From Spirodela intermedia (taxonomy: Eukaryota; Streptophyta; Magnoliopsida; Alismatales; Araceae), in assembly GCA_902729315.2 (NCBI GenBank), contig LR746268.1:7919501-7983500 (forward strand): a stretch of DNA of 64,000 nt. The letters are read 5' to 3'. The notes beneath the pieces were generated by a model, which was given only the letters and a program-made list of their open reading frames with translations, had not been told where the DNA came from and ran no database searches. Every line of letters starts with the position of its first letter. Position 1 is the first letter of the stretch. Positions 34,201 to 46,007 of the stretch are shown here, piece after piece. A program made the position numbers and the translations under genes.

Positions 34201-37159
34201 ACCTTTTGTAAATCTAAAGTATTATCTAATCGAGGAAACACATGTATTGCAGATTCCTCATCTCCAAGGGAGTTTTCTGTAAGGACACAACAACTAAATC
34301 ATTGTGTCAAGAATGGATTTCAAGAAAAGGACGTGTTAAATCATTCTGCTGCTTCCGCTTTCTCAAGGTTTTTTTCTCTACCCTTAAACATCTGTGCTAC
34401 AACCTGTGCTAATATCTGCAGTTTTTCACTTTGCCGAAGGTGTCTTCTCTAAATCTGATGCTCTCTTCAAGAAAACATGAAGAAAAACAGAAATTGCTCG
34501 ATTCTGTGGGATAAATGAACAATTCCTAGGGGCATGTGCCAAAAAAAAGTTTATTTTACATCAGCTGTAAATGCATTTGACTTGACATAACATATGCTGG
34601 GTGGAAGGACTCACGGGTTTTATGCATGGGAAATCTGCAAGTTTTATAAATGGAAATCCTCCTATGTTCTTTGATCCTTATCATCAGGTTTCGACTGCCA
34701 ATTAGTATTTGGCTTGTCAATAGTCGATCTTACCTGAGGAATGGGATTTCGGGATGGAGTTATTATTGCCTTTCGTTTGCATATCTTGACAGAGGCGGAC
34801 ATGCTTACATTCTATTTCTTAAGTTTAGTTTGGAAATATGATCTTAATTTTCCCTATTGCTAATCTTCTTTTATTTCAGCAATTGCAGTAAACAACCAAT
34901 ATTGTTCTATTTCGAATTTCAAGAGACATGTTAGGGCTATTTTGTAGCCATTTTTGACGTGAACCTTGCTTATAATTTCATTTAAACTCGTTATTATGGT
35001 TACAGAGCAAAACTGATGCAGATTTAGTCCCCAACAAATGTTTGTAAAGTTTTGCCTCAGAAAAAATCTGAGATTCTAGATGGCCAATTGACAAATTGTT
35101 AATAGAGCAGATTTTAATTGCGTATGGTCCTACTGACTTTTTTATGGAAAATGTCTTAGATGACTGTTTATCTAATTGGAGTAACATATGTTAAATACGA
35201 AATAAAGAGAGAAAACAGCATGGGACGTTATGCCTTTAAAGGCTCGTTCTTTCTAAGACTCTGTTGTCACATATTTTGTCTAAGGCTATAATAATATCTC
35301 CAGCCATTAAAGAGGCATTTTTAATTCTAGCGAACTTTTTATGATTTTTCTCTTGTTACGTTAATTTTTTTTTCCATACTTGTGCATTTGATATTTGCCC
35401 AATTTTATGATGGCTTAAGAGCTAAAGTAGACTTTAGGAAAAAAAAAACGATAAATTCAAGTACCTTTCCAGGAGTGACCGGTTGTACAATACTTTGAAA
35501 AATGAGTTTTACTTTCTATTGGTAGATATCACTTTTAAAGTTGGATCCAATTCACTATCGTTAAATAAGAGCACAGCGAATGAAAATGAGTACGCTGGAG
35601 GAATAGAAGACATGAAAGACAGGAGAGGGATTACTCTCAGACTTGTCTACTAGTCGAGCAAGATTCTGACGACGAGGGGATCACCGGAATATTCTTCGTG
35701 CTATTGATCCTCACCGAAATATTAGCATGGGTGGCTTCACTGATTTCTATTCTGTTGGACCATGGATCACAATGCATTATACTTTTGTTGATGAGCTTTG
35801 TTATACCATGGATCACCGAAATATTAGCATGGGTAGCCACCTGAATTCACATTTGAAGTTCACATTTTCCCTCTCTTTCCAATTATCCACGGGATTGCTA
35901 CTTAAAAAACCACTTTCCATTGATCAATACCCAAAGGCAGAGGCGCATCTTTCCTTGATATCAGGACGCGAGATGAGATGGTCATATGGAGGCACAATTC
36001 GTTTGTCCCACCATTTGGCGTTTCCTATCCCTTTATTCTATTGCACAAATTACCGGTGTCTATTTGGCTTGTTATTTTAACGATCAGCTTCCTGCTTTGT
36101 TTCTGTTGCTTACAGACTTCTCCCTTCCTTTTTATCATCAGGTACGCTAATACAGGAATTTGTCTGTTAGGCCATAAATCTGGGTCTCCCTCAGCTGCTG
36201 TATGCATACAAACAAGGGAGAATGCTGAGAAAGGTCAGCAAAATTTGACTAGTCTTGAGACTACAAACGATAGGGCCGATGCTTTCCCCCCCATGGAAAG
36301 GTCGGAATCCCCTCAAAAGAATGGAAACGAAGATATGATCTGCCATCAAAGATCGACTAGCGATGATGACGATGGGGAACGTGCAGTTCCTTCAAGGGAC
36401 GGCATCCATCTTGGTTACACTGAGGATGCTGTGGGCGGGTTTCCTCACCCGCAGTTCGGAATGCTTCCACTTCCGTTCCCTGTTGGTGCAATACCTTTCC
36501 AGAATTTTTGCCCTGGGTATGGTCCTCTCTTGCAGCCGATGTTCTACCATGAACATTCAGGGTCTCGTCATGGTTCAGCTGCCATTGAGCGGGAACATGG
36601 TGATATTCAGTCGACATCATTCCATAACCGTGAAGAAAGTCATGATCCTTCTCTTGGGCAGCAAGGAAAGAAGGAAAACGGATCAGAAACAGATGCTGGA
36701 GACCATAGACTGCATACATGTGGTAATCCAGAGTACACCGATCAAAGCAGTAATTGCAGCCGGGATGCTATTAATGGTAGCAGAAACAACAACATAGCTG
36801 GAACAGCTGATGCGACGATGAATGCAAGATCTGCATACGACTGTGGAGCTGAAAGCAGAGATCAGATTTACAAAGGGAAAGGCCTGGACCCGAATCGGTC
36901 TCATCGCGAGGCCGCTTTGATTAAATTTCGATTAAAGCGGAAGGATAGATGCTTTGAAAAGAAGGTAACTTCTGTATTATTTATTTTATTTTCATTCCTT
37001 GATTACATTATCTGCTGGATATAATTCGTGTTATTTTGTATTCAGGTAAGGTACCACAGTAGAAAAATGCTTGCAGAGCAGCGCCCCAGAGTCAAAGGCC
37101 AGTTCGTCCGGCAGACTGTCGTTGACTCGAGTACAACCGTCACGGAAGCGGATGACTGA
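31274..37159 (+). CDS. Pseudo-response regulator, PRR5/PRR9 (PRR59/95) type
   Basis: Eight exons: 31274-31571, 32724-32885, 32968-33098, 33205-33357, 33685-33856, 33941-34367, 36142-36964, 37046-37159. All phases close, giving 759 aa. Residues about 65-190 form a receiver-like domain ([19 protein letters not shown], then [19 protein letters not shown] and [19 protein letters not shown]). The phosphoacceptor Asp is replaced by Glu126 (LILCEVDVP), as usual in PRRs. The middle is low-complexity, with [10 protein letters not shown] spanning the exon 6/7 junction. A CCT domain at about 703-745 ([15 protein letters not shown], then [11 protein letters not shown]) spans exons 7 and 8. PRRs are nuclear repressors of CCA1/LHY in the circadian clock. 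LLRKCSY and VPSISG favour the PRR5/9 over the PRR7 clade. Intron 6 is long (1.77 kb). Confidence 0.9.
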
Positions 37160-39042
37160 TGGTTTACGCTATTGCTTTTCACCCTTTTCAAAGCTGAATT
37201 ACCAGATGTAGAAAGTTGAGCACGAGCTTCCATATTTTTTTAGATAATTAATTGATCCGGTGGTGTTGATAACTTGTAATGGTGGGGAACGTTGGAGTGA
37301 ATCCATTCAGAAATGGCCTTCATCCTGGAATGAATGAGAGCAACAGTTGCCGCGATTACATCCCCATGACATTGACTTTCGTTTCTTGCCTGCAGATCAG
37401 GGATCACTTGCTCACTGGGCTTCACATCATCACACTCTCTTCTTATCTATCATACAGGTCTCCTCCCCGGTCAGCATCGCCAAGAGGTTCAGTCTCCACG
37501 CTCTGCGTCTCACATCTCATTAGCAGAGAAGGTATGATGGCTGTTCATATTTCTACGCATTCTATCCTGGCCAGAAATACCATTTTCCATTGCCGTAGCA
37601 TATTGAGCTGATCTTGCCGATCTTGCTGAGAACGGGCCTGGGTCTGGGCCTGGGCTCCCACTTTATTGTCGGCGGATGAAAGCAGGTGATTTCGACTGAA
37701 CTTTCTTTTGCCCTTGTTTTCCTCGGTCAATGCACGCAGATTCAGCATGAAACTGACAGGAATAGTATGATCGATCGTCCATGTTCTCGCTCATCTCATC
37801 TTGGTCAGATTTTCTAGCTGCTAGTGTTCCCCGTCAAGCAGACGACTCTCATTTCTGCACACGACTCTTGGATGCATGGTGTGAGTTGACTTCTTGTGGG
37901 CCCCATATATATGATTCGAATCCAGTTTAGTTTGGATGAAACCAGATTGTGTTCTGTTGATGCTTTCACCAGTCGAAAGTCAACGGCCTTTCAGTGTCGG
38001 CGACGATTCCTCTTCTCCGCGCTGGCAGTAGAACGGCTTCATCAGCCAACTCTGTAAGTGCAAGATCCTGTCTTGCTCCGTCCCTACCCCACCCCATCTC
38101 TCTCTATTTCTCTCTACAAATGGGCCAAATGGGCTGGCAATCAGAATGACGGGGCGCTTTTCCTTTGCAGGCCTACAGGCGTCGGCCCAACTGTTCCTGG
38201 GCATCTCCAGCTGGTGGGGGAAGTCCACCCATGCACGGTGCAGAGCCCGAGCTCTGCAGGTTTCCCAAGGAGAAAGAGCCACGGCCGTAACGGTCGTAAA
38301 ACAAGGAGGGCGCCATCATTGCCGGTCCGCCCGAGGGCAGACTTCAGCTGGGTCACGCCAACGTCTCGCCGCCCATCTGTCCCCGGCAGGCGGGCGGCGC
38401 CACCGGGAACCCCGGCGCGCCTTCCACGTTGTGGGGGCGGCGCTGAGGCGGCGATTTTGATCCCGCAACGCGACGACCCGGCGTAACACGGCGGAGGGGG
38501 CGGCAGTGATGCCGGTGTAGGACACGTCGCTGTGGGGGAGCAGCGCGCACCGGCGAGGGGCGGAGCTGTGAGGCGTTACGGATGGCGAGAAACCTTTCGG
38601 GGCGGTGGCGGGAGACGAGGGCATTCAATATTTTCCTGCACTGCGGTGTCAGAAGGACGCGGAGACCGAGACGAGGAGCAGAGGAAGTGGGGAACCCCCG
38701 GTTGGGGAGCCGAAGTCTAGATTGATTGTACATGGAAAGAAGAAACAATCTTCCACGCAGGCTGAAGAAGGTAGAGAGAGAGAGTGGGGGAGGGGGGGGG
38801 GGGGCAGAGACCCTCCCATGTTTCATGGGTCTTCTGTCATGGCTGCAAAAGAGCGAGAGAGACCCCCGCCCCTCGGGGCTCAACTTTTCCATCTTCTGTC
38901 TCGCGCCGAGGATGGTTTGTTATTATAAGATTATACTTCTATTATTTCATTTATTGGGCACTGACACAACCTGCGGAGGCCAATCTTTACACAAGACGCG
39001 AGGAGAGGCAAGGAGAGAGAGAGAGAGGGCGACGGGGGCTGA
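37160..39042. other. Intergenic region, no supported gene
   Basis: It holds the PRR 3' flank, then GC-rich sequence around 38150-38700 with long open frames on both strands (38353-38892 and 38316-38624 minus; 38058-38486 plus). These overlap in several frames, are Arg/Pro-rich, and show no domain I recognise, so composition rather than coding explains them. A poly-G tract lies near 38789-38804 and a (GA)n run near 39014-39028. Confidence 0.5.
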
Positions 39043-40177
39043 TCAGTATGTCCAGTCGGGAGGCAGACCCATCTCTGATCGCAGCTTTCCCTGCTTGGGC
39101 ACTGCCGCAGATTTGTTGTCTTGCTTCGGCAAGGCCCATTTCCCGTCCCCCGTCGCCCCTGCAAATGGCCAGTGTGGATTGAACAGCACCGTCATGATCC
39201 CCCGAACTTGTACCGCGATAAACCCTACCATTCGAACCCTGCAAACGACCGGACCAACGCAGCAGACTAGGCAGGTGGGAAGCGGGTCGAACTGGGCTTA
39301 CTCGGCATCCTCCTCCAATCTCCCTGTAGCCGAGGGAGAGGAAGGAAAACCCCGGTTCCTCCGTGTATCTGTCCCTTGCCGCCGGCCTTGGCGGGGAGGA
39401 AGGGTCCCCGACCCTCCGGCATCATCATCCTCACACAGCCTTCACCCTGCGACGTGTCGAGCAACGATAATCGCAGATAAATGCGGTCATTAACTTCCCC
39501 AGCAGAGAATGGAATAATCTCCCGTGCGAAGTGAGGAGGGCGGTTCAGAGCATGACAGCAAGAGAGCGTACGAGAGCCGAGTCTCTAACCGGCGGGCAGC
39601 CACCGGACTTCACCGGGTATGCGAAGTCCCCGCCGACAGTGTGGGCGCCGGTCGCCGAAGCCAAGAGCAAGCGTCCCATGGCCGGCGGCGCGCCGCTTCC
39701 TCGGCTCCTGTAACGCGACGTCGCTTCGGGAACGAGCGCGCTGTAGACGCAGCTCATGTCCAGACCCTGCTGTAGGCGAGAGAAGTGAGGCCGCTGCAGG
39801 GGAGAAGAAGTGAGAGGAGAGAAGGTGGGGCGGGGGAAGGGTCCTCTTCCTCCGCTCCCCCAAGGTGAACAGATAGAAACCTGAAAGTGGGAGAGTGAAG
39901 CGGAGAAGCCAGCGATAGGCTTCAGGCTCTGGGCGGGTGGAAGGCGGTTGCCTCTCGCTGTCGCTGGAGGGGGCGGGAGGGGCTCGCTGGAGAAGGGGGA
40001 GAAATCGGGAGGGTAGCAGGGGAGGCCTGCGACTCCGTCGGAGAAGAAGCTCTGCCGCTGAGGCACCTGACGGCGGTGAGGCATAACGCGCCGTCCCACC
40101 CATCCTTCCTCCCCGAGCAGCATCCCCGAGGGAAGGTAGCTCTCGCCGTCCTCCAGGTCGGGGCCCAACTCCGCCAT
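39043..40177 (-). CDS. Uncharacterised plant protein with GGTGVFLP motif, three exons
   Basis: My model is exon 1 40177-39590, exon 2 39446-39302, exon 3 39224-39043; the phases close and give 304 aa. The start MAELGPDLEDGESYLPSGM resembles the acidic N-terminus of a plant-only family that I recall but cannot name. Exon 1 is Pro/Ser-rich. Exon 2 encodes KGQIHGGTGVFLPLPRL, and exon 3 ends MGLPPDWTY, both of which fit that family. No catalytic domain or membrane segment is visible. Exon 3 needs a TAG acceptor; a CAG 14 bases earlier would hit a stop, so that junction is the weakest point. A (GA)n run lies 66 bases upstream of the ATG. Function unknown. Confidence 0.55.
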
Positions 40178-40242
40178 TGCCAACAAGCCCCCGCCTCACA
40201 GGCAGAGAAAGAGGACGACAACCACACTTAACTCCCACAGAA

Positions 40243-40264
40243 GAGAGAGAGAGAGAGAGAGAGA
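40243..40264 (+). repeat. (GA)n run upstream of the 39-40 kb gene
   Basis: Twenty-two bases of perfect GA, 66 bases before the ATG at 40177 on the minus strand. It is one of several such runs placed at likely transcription starts in this window. Confidence 0.8.
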
Positions 40265-40910
40265 GGCGCGAATATAAAGGAGAGAGTGGAGGGGTGAGTG
40301 GCGTGGGGGAGGGGAAGTGGGGTTAAAGAGGGGCATAATAGTAGTTGACTGCAAGGAGAGTGGGTTTTCTATAGTTTTTTGATATCGCCGTTAACGGCGA
40401 GAAAACGGCGTACGGTCAGCGATTAGACGGCGACGTCTCTGCTCGCCACGCCGGCGGCGAGCCCGCCGCCCCGACCAAGCGTGGCGGCGGCCTCGGGAAC
40501 AGTCGACTTTGTAGAGTAAATTGGCCCACTAAGAATTGTCTCGGGCCGATGATTTCCGTATTTGGGCTCACACCAAATCCCCACGAACAGATCGGTTCTC
40601 AATGGCTCATATCGGCCCATTAGACTATGGATCATCTCACCTGGGATGGGCTTCTAGTCTCTGCCAGCTTAGAAGACGAGACGGGAGCCCAGCCCAGACC
40701 AGCCCATTCCCATCTAAGAGATATACCGATGGATGGAGAAACACAGAGAGAGAGAGAGAGAGAAAGAGAGACTGCTGAATAGACAAGATTGCCCACGACA
40801 CGATAAAGAAGAGATTATCTATACGTGTATACCCTTCGTATACCGTATTTCTATATTCAATGCGTATGCTTCTCTCTCTCTCGATTTTCGGTGGGGCGAG
40901 TTTCTCAATC
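40265..40910. other. Intergenic region, no gene seen
   Basis: Spacer between two minus-strand genes. It contains a (GA)n run near 40745-40763. The open frame at 40637-41221 (minus) is a shadow of the gene at 40911-41711. Confidence 0.6.
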
Positions 40911-41711
40911 CTAGGAAGGGGGAAGGGCCTTGGGGGGCGGCCTCTGGATCGGACCAGCAGGGGAGCGGAACGCCTCGGCGACGACCTCGTCGAGGACGCA
41001 GCAGTGGAACGGCACTGGGGTTTCTTTGGCAGATGAGCAAAGCTCGCACACGGCGACCGCGGCGTCGCCGGCGGTCGGTGGCGGTGGCGGCGCAGCCTCC
41101 GTGTAAGGACGGTGAACGGCGGCGGGGGCGGTGGAGAGAAGGTACCTCTCCCTCTGTATCTGGAGGTTCCTGAGGGATTCGTAGTTGAACGGTCCCATGA
41201 GGCCCTGGCCGTTCTCTGCAAGAACCGGGAGGGCGGCGGCAGCGGTCGTCGATGGCAATTCGGAGGGCCTCCTCAGGATCGTCTTCTCCGGAAACGATGG
41301 CGGCGACTTCTTCCCCCGCGCGGACAGAGCCTCTTCCCTGGCGAGGTTCCGTCCGGTTTTCACGCGCCGGTCCTTCTTCATCTGCTTCAGCTGCGCCAGG
41401 ACGACGCCGTCCTTCTCTCGCACCAGGGCCGCGAAGTCGGTGCGCTCGTCGATCGGCGTCCTCTTCCCGCCCTCCAGGGACGACCTGGCCTTCCTGCGCA
41501 GAGCGAGGAACAGCGAGATCTGCTCCGCCGGCACCCCGATCCGATCGCAAACAAGAAATTGCAGCCTGCGGAAGCCGAGGCCGGGATCGATCGCGACCTC
41601 TCCGACGTCGACCTCGCGGCTCCCGTTGGCGAACACCAAGCGCAGGGCCACCGTGGACAGGGAAGTCGCCGCCGCCTCGTCCTCCTCCTCTCCCTCCTTC
41701 ATCGCCGGCAT
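40911..41711 (-). CDS. Plant-specific protein, DUF7138-like
   Basis: Single-exon gene of 266 aa from MPAMKEGEEEDE (a second ATG three codons on is equally possible; the frame is open further upstream but does not look coding). Residues about 16-110 form a ubiquitin-like plant domain: VALRLVFANGSREVDVGEVA, then GFRRLQFLVCDRIGVPAEQI and ALVREKDGVVLAQL. A basic, Pro-rich middle part follows. The C-terminal part has a Cys/His-containing motif (VCELCSSAKETPVPFHCCVLD, then RSPAGPIQRP). The layout matches the plant DUF7138 family as I remember it. Biochemical role unknown. It is very GC-rich with no introns. Confidence 0.6.
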   Translation of the reverse strand: MPAMKEGEEEDEAAATSLSTVALRLVFANGSREVDVGEVAIDPGLGFRRLQFLVCDRIGVPAEQISLFLALRRKARSSLEGGKRTPIDERTDFAALVREKDGVVLAQLKQMKKDRRVKTGRNLAREEALSARGKKSPPSFPEKTILRRPSELPSTTAAAALPVLAENGQGLMGPFNYESLRNLQIQRERYLLSTAPAAVHRPYTEAAPPPPPTAGDAAVAVCELCSSAKETPVPFHCCVLDEVVAEAFRSPAGPIQRPPPKALPPS

Positions 41712-42357
41712 CCTCCCCGAAGCTCTCCTGCGGTTTGAGGCGGACGATGGCGACGACGCATCCAGGAAACAGCAGGAAATCCTCCTCGTCGCCGGAGGGA
41801 CGCAAGAGGGTTGGGGGTTTGGAGGTCGCTTCCCAGAGGAAAGGGCAAGGAAGGGGGGGGAGGGGGGAATATTGCTCTTTGAGGGACAAGTCAGCAAGAG
41901 GAGGATTATATAAAAAGATTATCCTCTAATCTCGGCGAATAAGACTCACCTTCCCGATTTATCAGGATCTTATTATTTGTAAGAAAAGGGCCAGACCCAT
42001 TTTCATCCTCTCTCTCTCCTCTCTCTGGGCCGTTTCATAAGGCCCAAAATTCAAATCGGGCTCGGCCCACTTTCCAGGCAGTCCTCCCTCTCTCTCTCTC
42101 TCTCTCACTCAAGTTATATCTATATCTGGTTGGACCCAGCCAGCTAACCCTAGCAACAAGAACAAAATAGACGGCATTTCTACATAAAAATGTGCAAATA
42201 TGAGCATGAATTCACACAGGCCTTGCTATCGACAGCCCCATTCAAAGCATCTTCACCTATGAAACGGCTTGGATGATGTCCAGTCGACCACGGTTGACTT
42301 CCATGACTCATGATTGGATACCAGTCAACGTCGGAGTCAACGAGCTGGTACCCGTGG
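41712..42357. other. Intergenic region between the DUF gene and uricase
   Basis: It holds the upstream flank of the DUF gene and the 3' flank of uricase, with CT runs near 42010-42027 and 42089-42107. No gene is seen. Confidence 0.6.
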
Positions 42358-44978
42358 TTATATCTTGGACAGGGTGCGGGTCAAGCTCGCTTCGATTGTC
42401 CCATGAGGTTCATCCGTCGGATTGTACACGTCGTCCGCAAACTGCACAGAATAATCACAGCAAACAAAACAGAGGGATATCATGTTACTAGATCAAAATA
42501 TTCCTTTTTGACTTATTTCTTTAATAAGGAACAGATGAGCCCCCTCCCCCCCACCTATTTTTGATTATGAACACGATTAATTGATATATTGGGAAAGACA
42601 AACTCCCACATGTTCAATGCATCATGCAGAAGCTCCACGAATCAATGAACATAAGTAGCAAGCTGAGGGCGAATATCCCAGGAATCTCCAAGATTTTTCC
42701 AAATATGGCAACATCAGAGGAACCAAGAACAACGGAAGGAAGATCATACCTTGACGATGGTTCCGTTATCTTTGCTAGACAGGTTGACTGGTAAGAAATG
42801 GATGTTGGGCATCTTGAGATGAACCGACGCCACATGCGGGAACCTGAGCATATGCACGGCTGATTCTTAGAACGGGGGAAGAGGATTGGGTGAATTCATT
42901 CCGTTCTCATCACCGATTAGTCAGCGGAGACCTGTTGAGAACAGCTTTCCCCATTAAGAAGAGCGTGTTCTGAACAGACGGGCTGTACACGCCGCAGTTG
43001 GGTGGCCCCAAGAAGGTGTCGACCAGGGCTTTCTTTGCGTCTGCATGCATTTTGGAGAAACAGAATGGCTTGGCTGGAACGTCGGAGATCCTCTTAAAGC
43101 TGTATCTGCATGAAGTTAAGGCAGGCCTTTCATGAATCAGCAACCGGTGTAATGGGAGGAACTGCGCAGAGGGAGCTTGATGTGATAGGAAGTGACCTCC
43201 AGAGAGCAGTGATCTCCGTTGCCAGCATTCTCTCTCTTGTGTCTGGAAGAACCGTATACTTGTCCCTCACGAATCCTTCAAAGCCCGACTGCCCAATTTT
43301 GTAAAGGTAATTAATATCCATGCAAGACTGTATGCAGTGATCTTGTCAAGTATTGATTGGGGCTCTTGAGGGCAATGAAAACGGGATAAAACGTTGGAAA
43401 CAGTAAGGTATGTATGAGCAAATCCCTTCACAGATGCTCTTCTATTACTTAACTCTCCTGTAATGAATCGCCAGGATAGCTATTTATAAAATCGCAAAGA
43501 AGAAGGAACTTGTTGACCCGAATAGTCGGCTGACAGATTTAAAAGTCAACTCAGACTAATGTTGCAAAGTAAATCATCGTCGACACCACAAAATATATGA
43601 AATTAATTTGTATTTTTATCAAGCCAATTTCCAAGCAGTTGATTGGCTCCGGGAAAAAGCTTGGAGAATTAATCGATTTGAGCTTCTGAACCACGGGTCG
43701 AGGCAGATTAAATATCTTGGGGAATTAAATGTCGTGTGGGGTTTTTCAATCACTTGCCATTTAGAATGATACATCCGGTCATATGGTTTTTTATGCATAT
43801 AAATTCCAATGCCAGTCATGAAATAGGAGGCAGAATTAATGGCGAACTTATGATTCCATCTAAACGGATCAGATTTCAATATAAACATCACACAAATTAT
43901 GCATCACGCAGATTGATACCCTGAAAAAATGCCCGCTATGACACATTCAAGAGTGCTCGTCGCTTCTGATGAAAACAGGGAAATAGAAAAATTACCATCG
44001 TGGTCTTGAGCAACGCCAATCCCTCGACCCCAGATTCTATTTCCAGAGAACCACACTTCTTCACCGTTACTTCGGTTCTGTGTTTTTCGGATCCGAGTTT
44101 AAATCCTGCGGGGAAGGCATTCATCGTGATTAAGAAAATCCTCTGCAATCCAGAACGAAGAACATTCACTCTCATAAGATGCAAAGGAAATATGTGAAAC
44201 ATTGATGAAAAGGGCTGCTAAAATACGTCATGTTCAATCAAGTCACAGGACGTAATATAGTCTAATACTGTGAACAACAGATCTGAGATTCCAATGAGCA
44301 TCTGCTCAATCAATGAGACGCACTGACTATGCGCCAAGAAATAAAGAGACAACAGGAGCAAGGAGCAGACCATGTTTGTGAGGCCTCCCATCTACGGCGA
44401 CGCGCTCCCAAGGCTTCTCCACGATTGTGACGATGGCAGCAGTCACCTATGGAAAGAAAAAAGGGAAGTTCCTCAGTATTGCATCTAGTTCTGTACTTTC
44501 GATCTCCGCTCCTTCTCCTGGCATATAATAGAAAAGAGGCGCAATGACCTGCGGATAAAACGAGGTGAAGTGTTTGCCGAGGATAATTGCGAACTCCTCC
44601 ATCGAAACAACATCTGAACACTCCTTCGCTTTCACGTACACCTGAGCCATATACCAGCGCAAAACCATAACGACATGCGTCCATCCTCTCAGAGACACCG
44701 CATCAACAGCAACAACCGAAAAAAATAGACGAATTAACAATATGCAGTCAACATGAAGCCAGGAGGGAGGATCTCACCGTGTTCTTCATGGTGTCCGTGG
44801 CGACGATCGCGGAATTATCGCCTCCAGTGTAGGCAGGGAGGCAGTCCGAGAAGAGACTCACCCCTACCTTCCACTCGACGATCACGTCCCCTCCCTCCCC
44901 CTTCACATCCCTCCACACCCTAGCCACCCTGACGCGGCTCTTCCCGTGCCTCTGCTCCAGCTTCAATCCATCCGCCAT
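42358..44978 (-). CDS. UOX: Uricase (urate oxidase)
   Basis: Eight exons: 44978-44778, 44641-44549, 44446-44371, 44105-43996, 43288-43197, 43105-42932, 42843-42750, 42441-42358. All phases close, giving 307 aa, the normal plant length. Conserved blocks are [88 protein letters not shown] and [13 protein letters not shown]. Uricase oxidises urate to 5-hydroxyisourate in the peroxisome, in purine breakdown and ureide synthesis. The protein ends SKI, a variant of the peroxisomal SKL signal. At the exon 4/5 junction a Met replaces the usual Gln of KTTQSGF. CT runs about 20-50 bases upstream of the ATG look like core-promoter or leader sequence. Confidence 0.95.
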
Positions 44979-46007
44979 GGATCAACACTCCTCTCTCTCC
45001 CCCCCCCTCCCTCTCTCTCTCTCTCTCTGCTGTCTCTGTGTTTCTCTCTCTTCACGCACCCTCGCAGGGACAGCCCACCGATAACGGCGAGCACCTGGTT
45101 TCTGGAGATTCTGAGATAACAATCGGCCTCCACCGTTAGATGGACGGTCTTAGGAATATGACCGTCGATTTCACCACGTCCGGCCCACGGCACGATCCCT
45201 TCGTCGTCGGGTGAGGGCCACGTCGGATTCCACGTCGTCGTCGTATAAACTAATAACCTGCCATCCTTGCGTCGGGACCCACATTCAACCGGACGCAGAC
45301 AGCCAGGTTGGACGTTGGGTCTGGCCTGGCTCGACTTTGTGGGCCCAATCACTTCTGGTCCCTTCCGAAGTGCCGATAAGAAATCCGGCCCAACATGGCC
45401 CATCATGTGGTCATCCCCCTTAACGGGCTAATCCGGCCTTGCCGGATCACCTCTCGCTTCTTAGTCCATTATCAGCCCATGTGGCAAGAAACCTGTTAGA
45501 CTGGGTCCACACGGCGAGTCGTCTGACGCATTTAATTCCTCTCTCCCCAAGATCGGTGCCGTTGACACAGAATTCAATCAGAAGGTAGCTGGCAAATGGG
45601 CCCACAATATAACTGTAGGCCCACCAACTCAGACAGATATCCAACGCCGTCCGATTCGTAGACCTTCGATCAAAGATTCTTTATAAAAATCAGCGTCGAT
45701 TTTTAAATAAAATTAAATTATAGTTCCATCTATCTCTCCCTCTGTCTGTCTGTCTCTCTTTCTCTCTCTACGGGAAGGGGGAAGGAGTAACGTGTGAGGA
45801 GAGAGTCAACTCTGCCGCCTCCCCTGGAGCTGCGGGAAGACAGATTCAGCCGAAGCTGCCTTGCAGATTCTCCATTTCGCGTGGTTAGTTTCTTCTTCAT
45901 AGCGTTCATCGAAACGGGATTGAGCGGATTCGGTGCCGCGTGTTGGCGAGAAACTTGTGGATTCGGGGAGAGCAGGTTGAGACAGCGTCTGCGGGGATTT
46001 TCTCGGC
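44979..46007. promoter_or_regulatory. Divergent promoter region of uricase and FSP1-like gene
   Basis: About 1 kb between two start codons that point apart. Pyrimidine-rich runs lie next to both genes: (CT)n at 45010-45028 beside uricase and near 45730-45770 before the FSP1-like gene. No other gene is supported; open frames at 44963-45406 and 45794-46249 are leader or shadow frames. Confidence 0.5.

Noticed and set aside
38784-38810. Poly-G tract next to a GA run
   Set aside because: Considered as a possible quadruplex or regulatory element; a simple homopolymer with no context cannot be supported further.
38058-38892. Overlapping GC-rich open frames on both strands
   Set aside because: Up to three frames are open at once, with Arg/Pro-rich translations. 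GC content alone explains missing stops, and no family motif is seen.
41112-41929. Plus-strand frames of 208-242 codons
   Set aside because: They are shadows of the DUF7138-like gene on the minus strand, which has the conserved protein-like composition.
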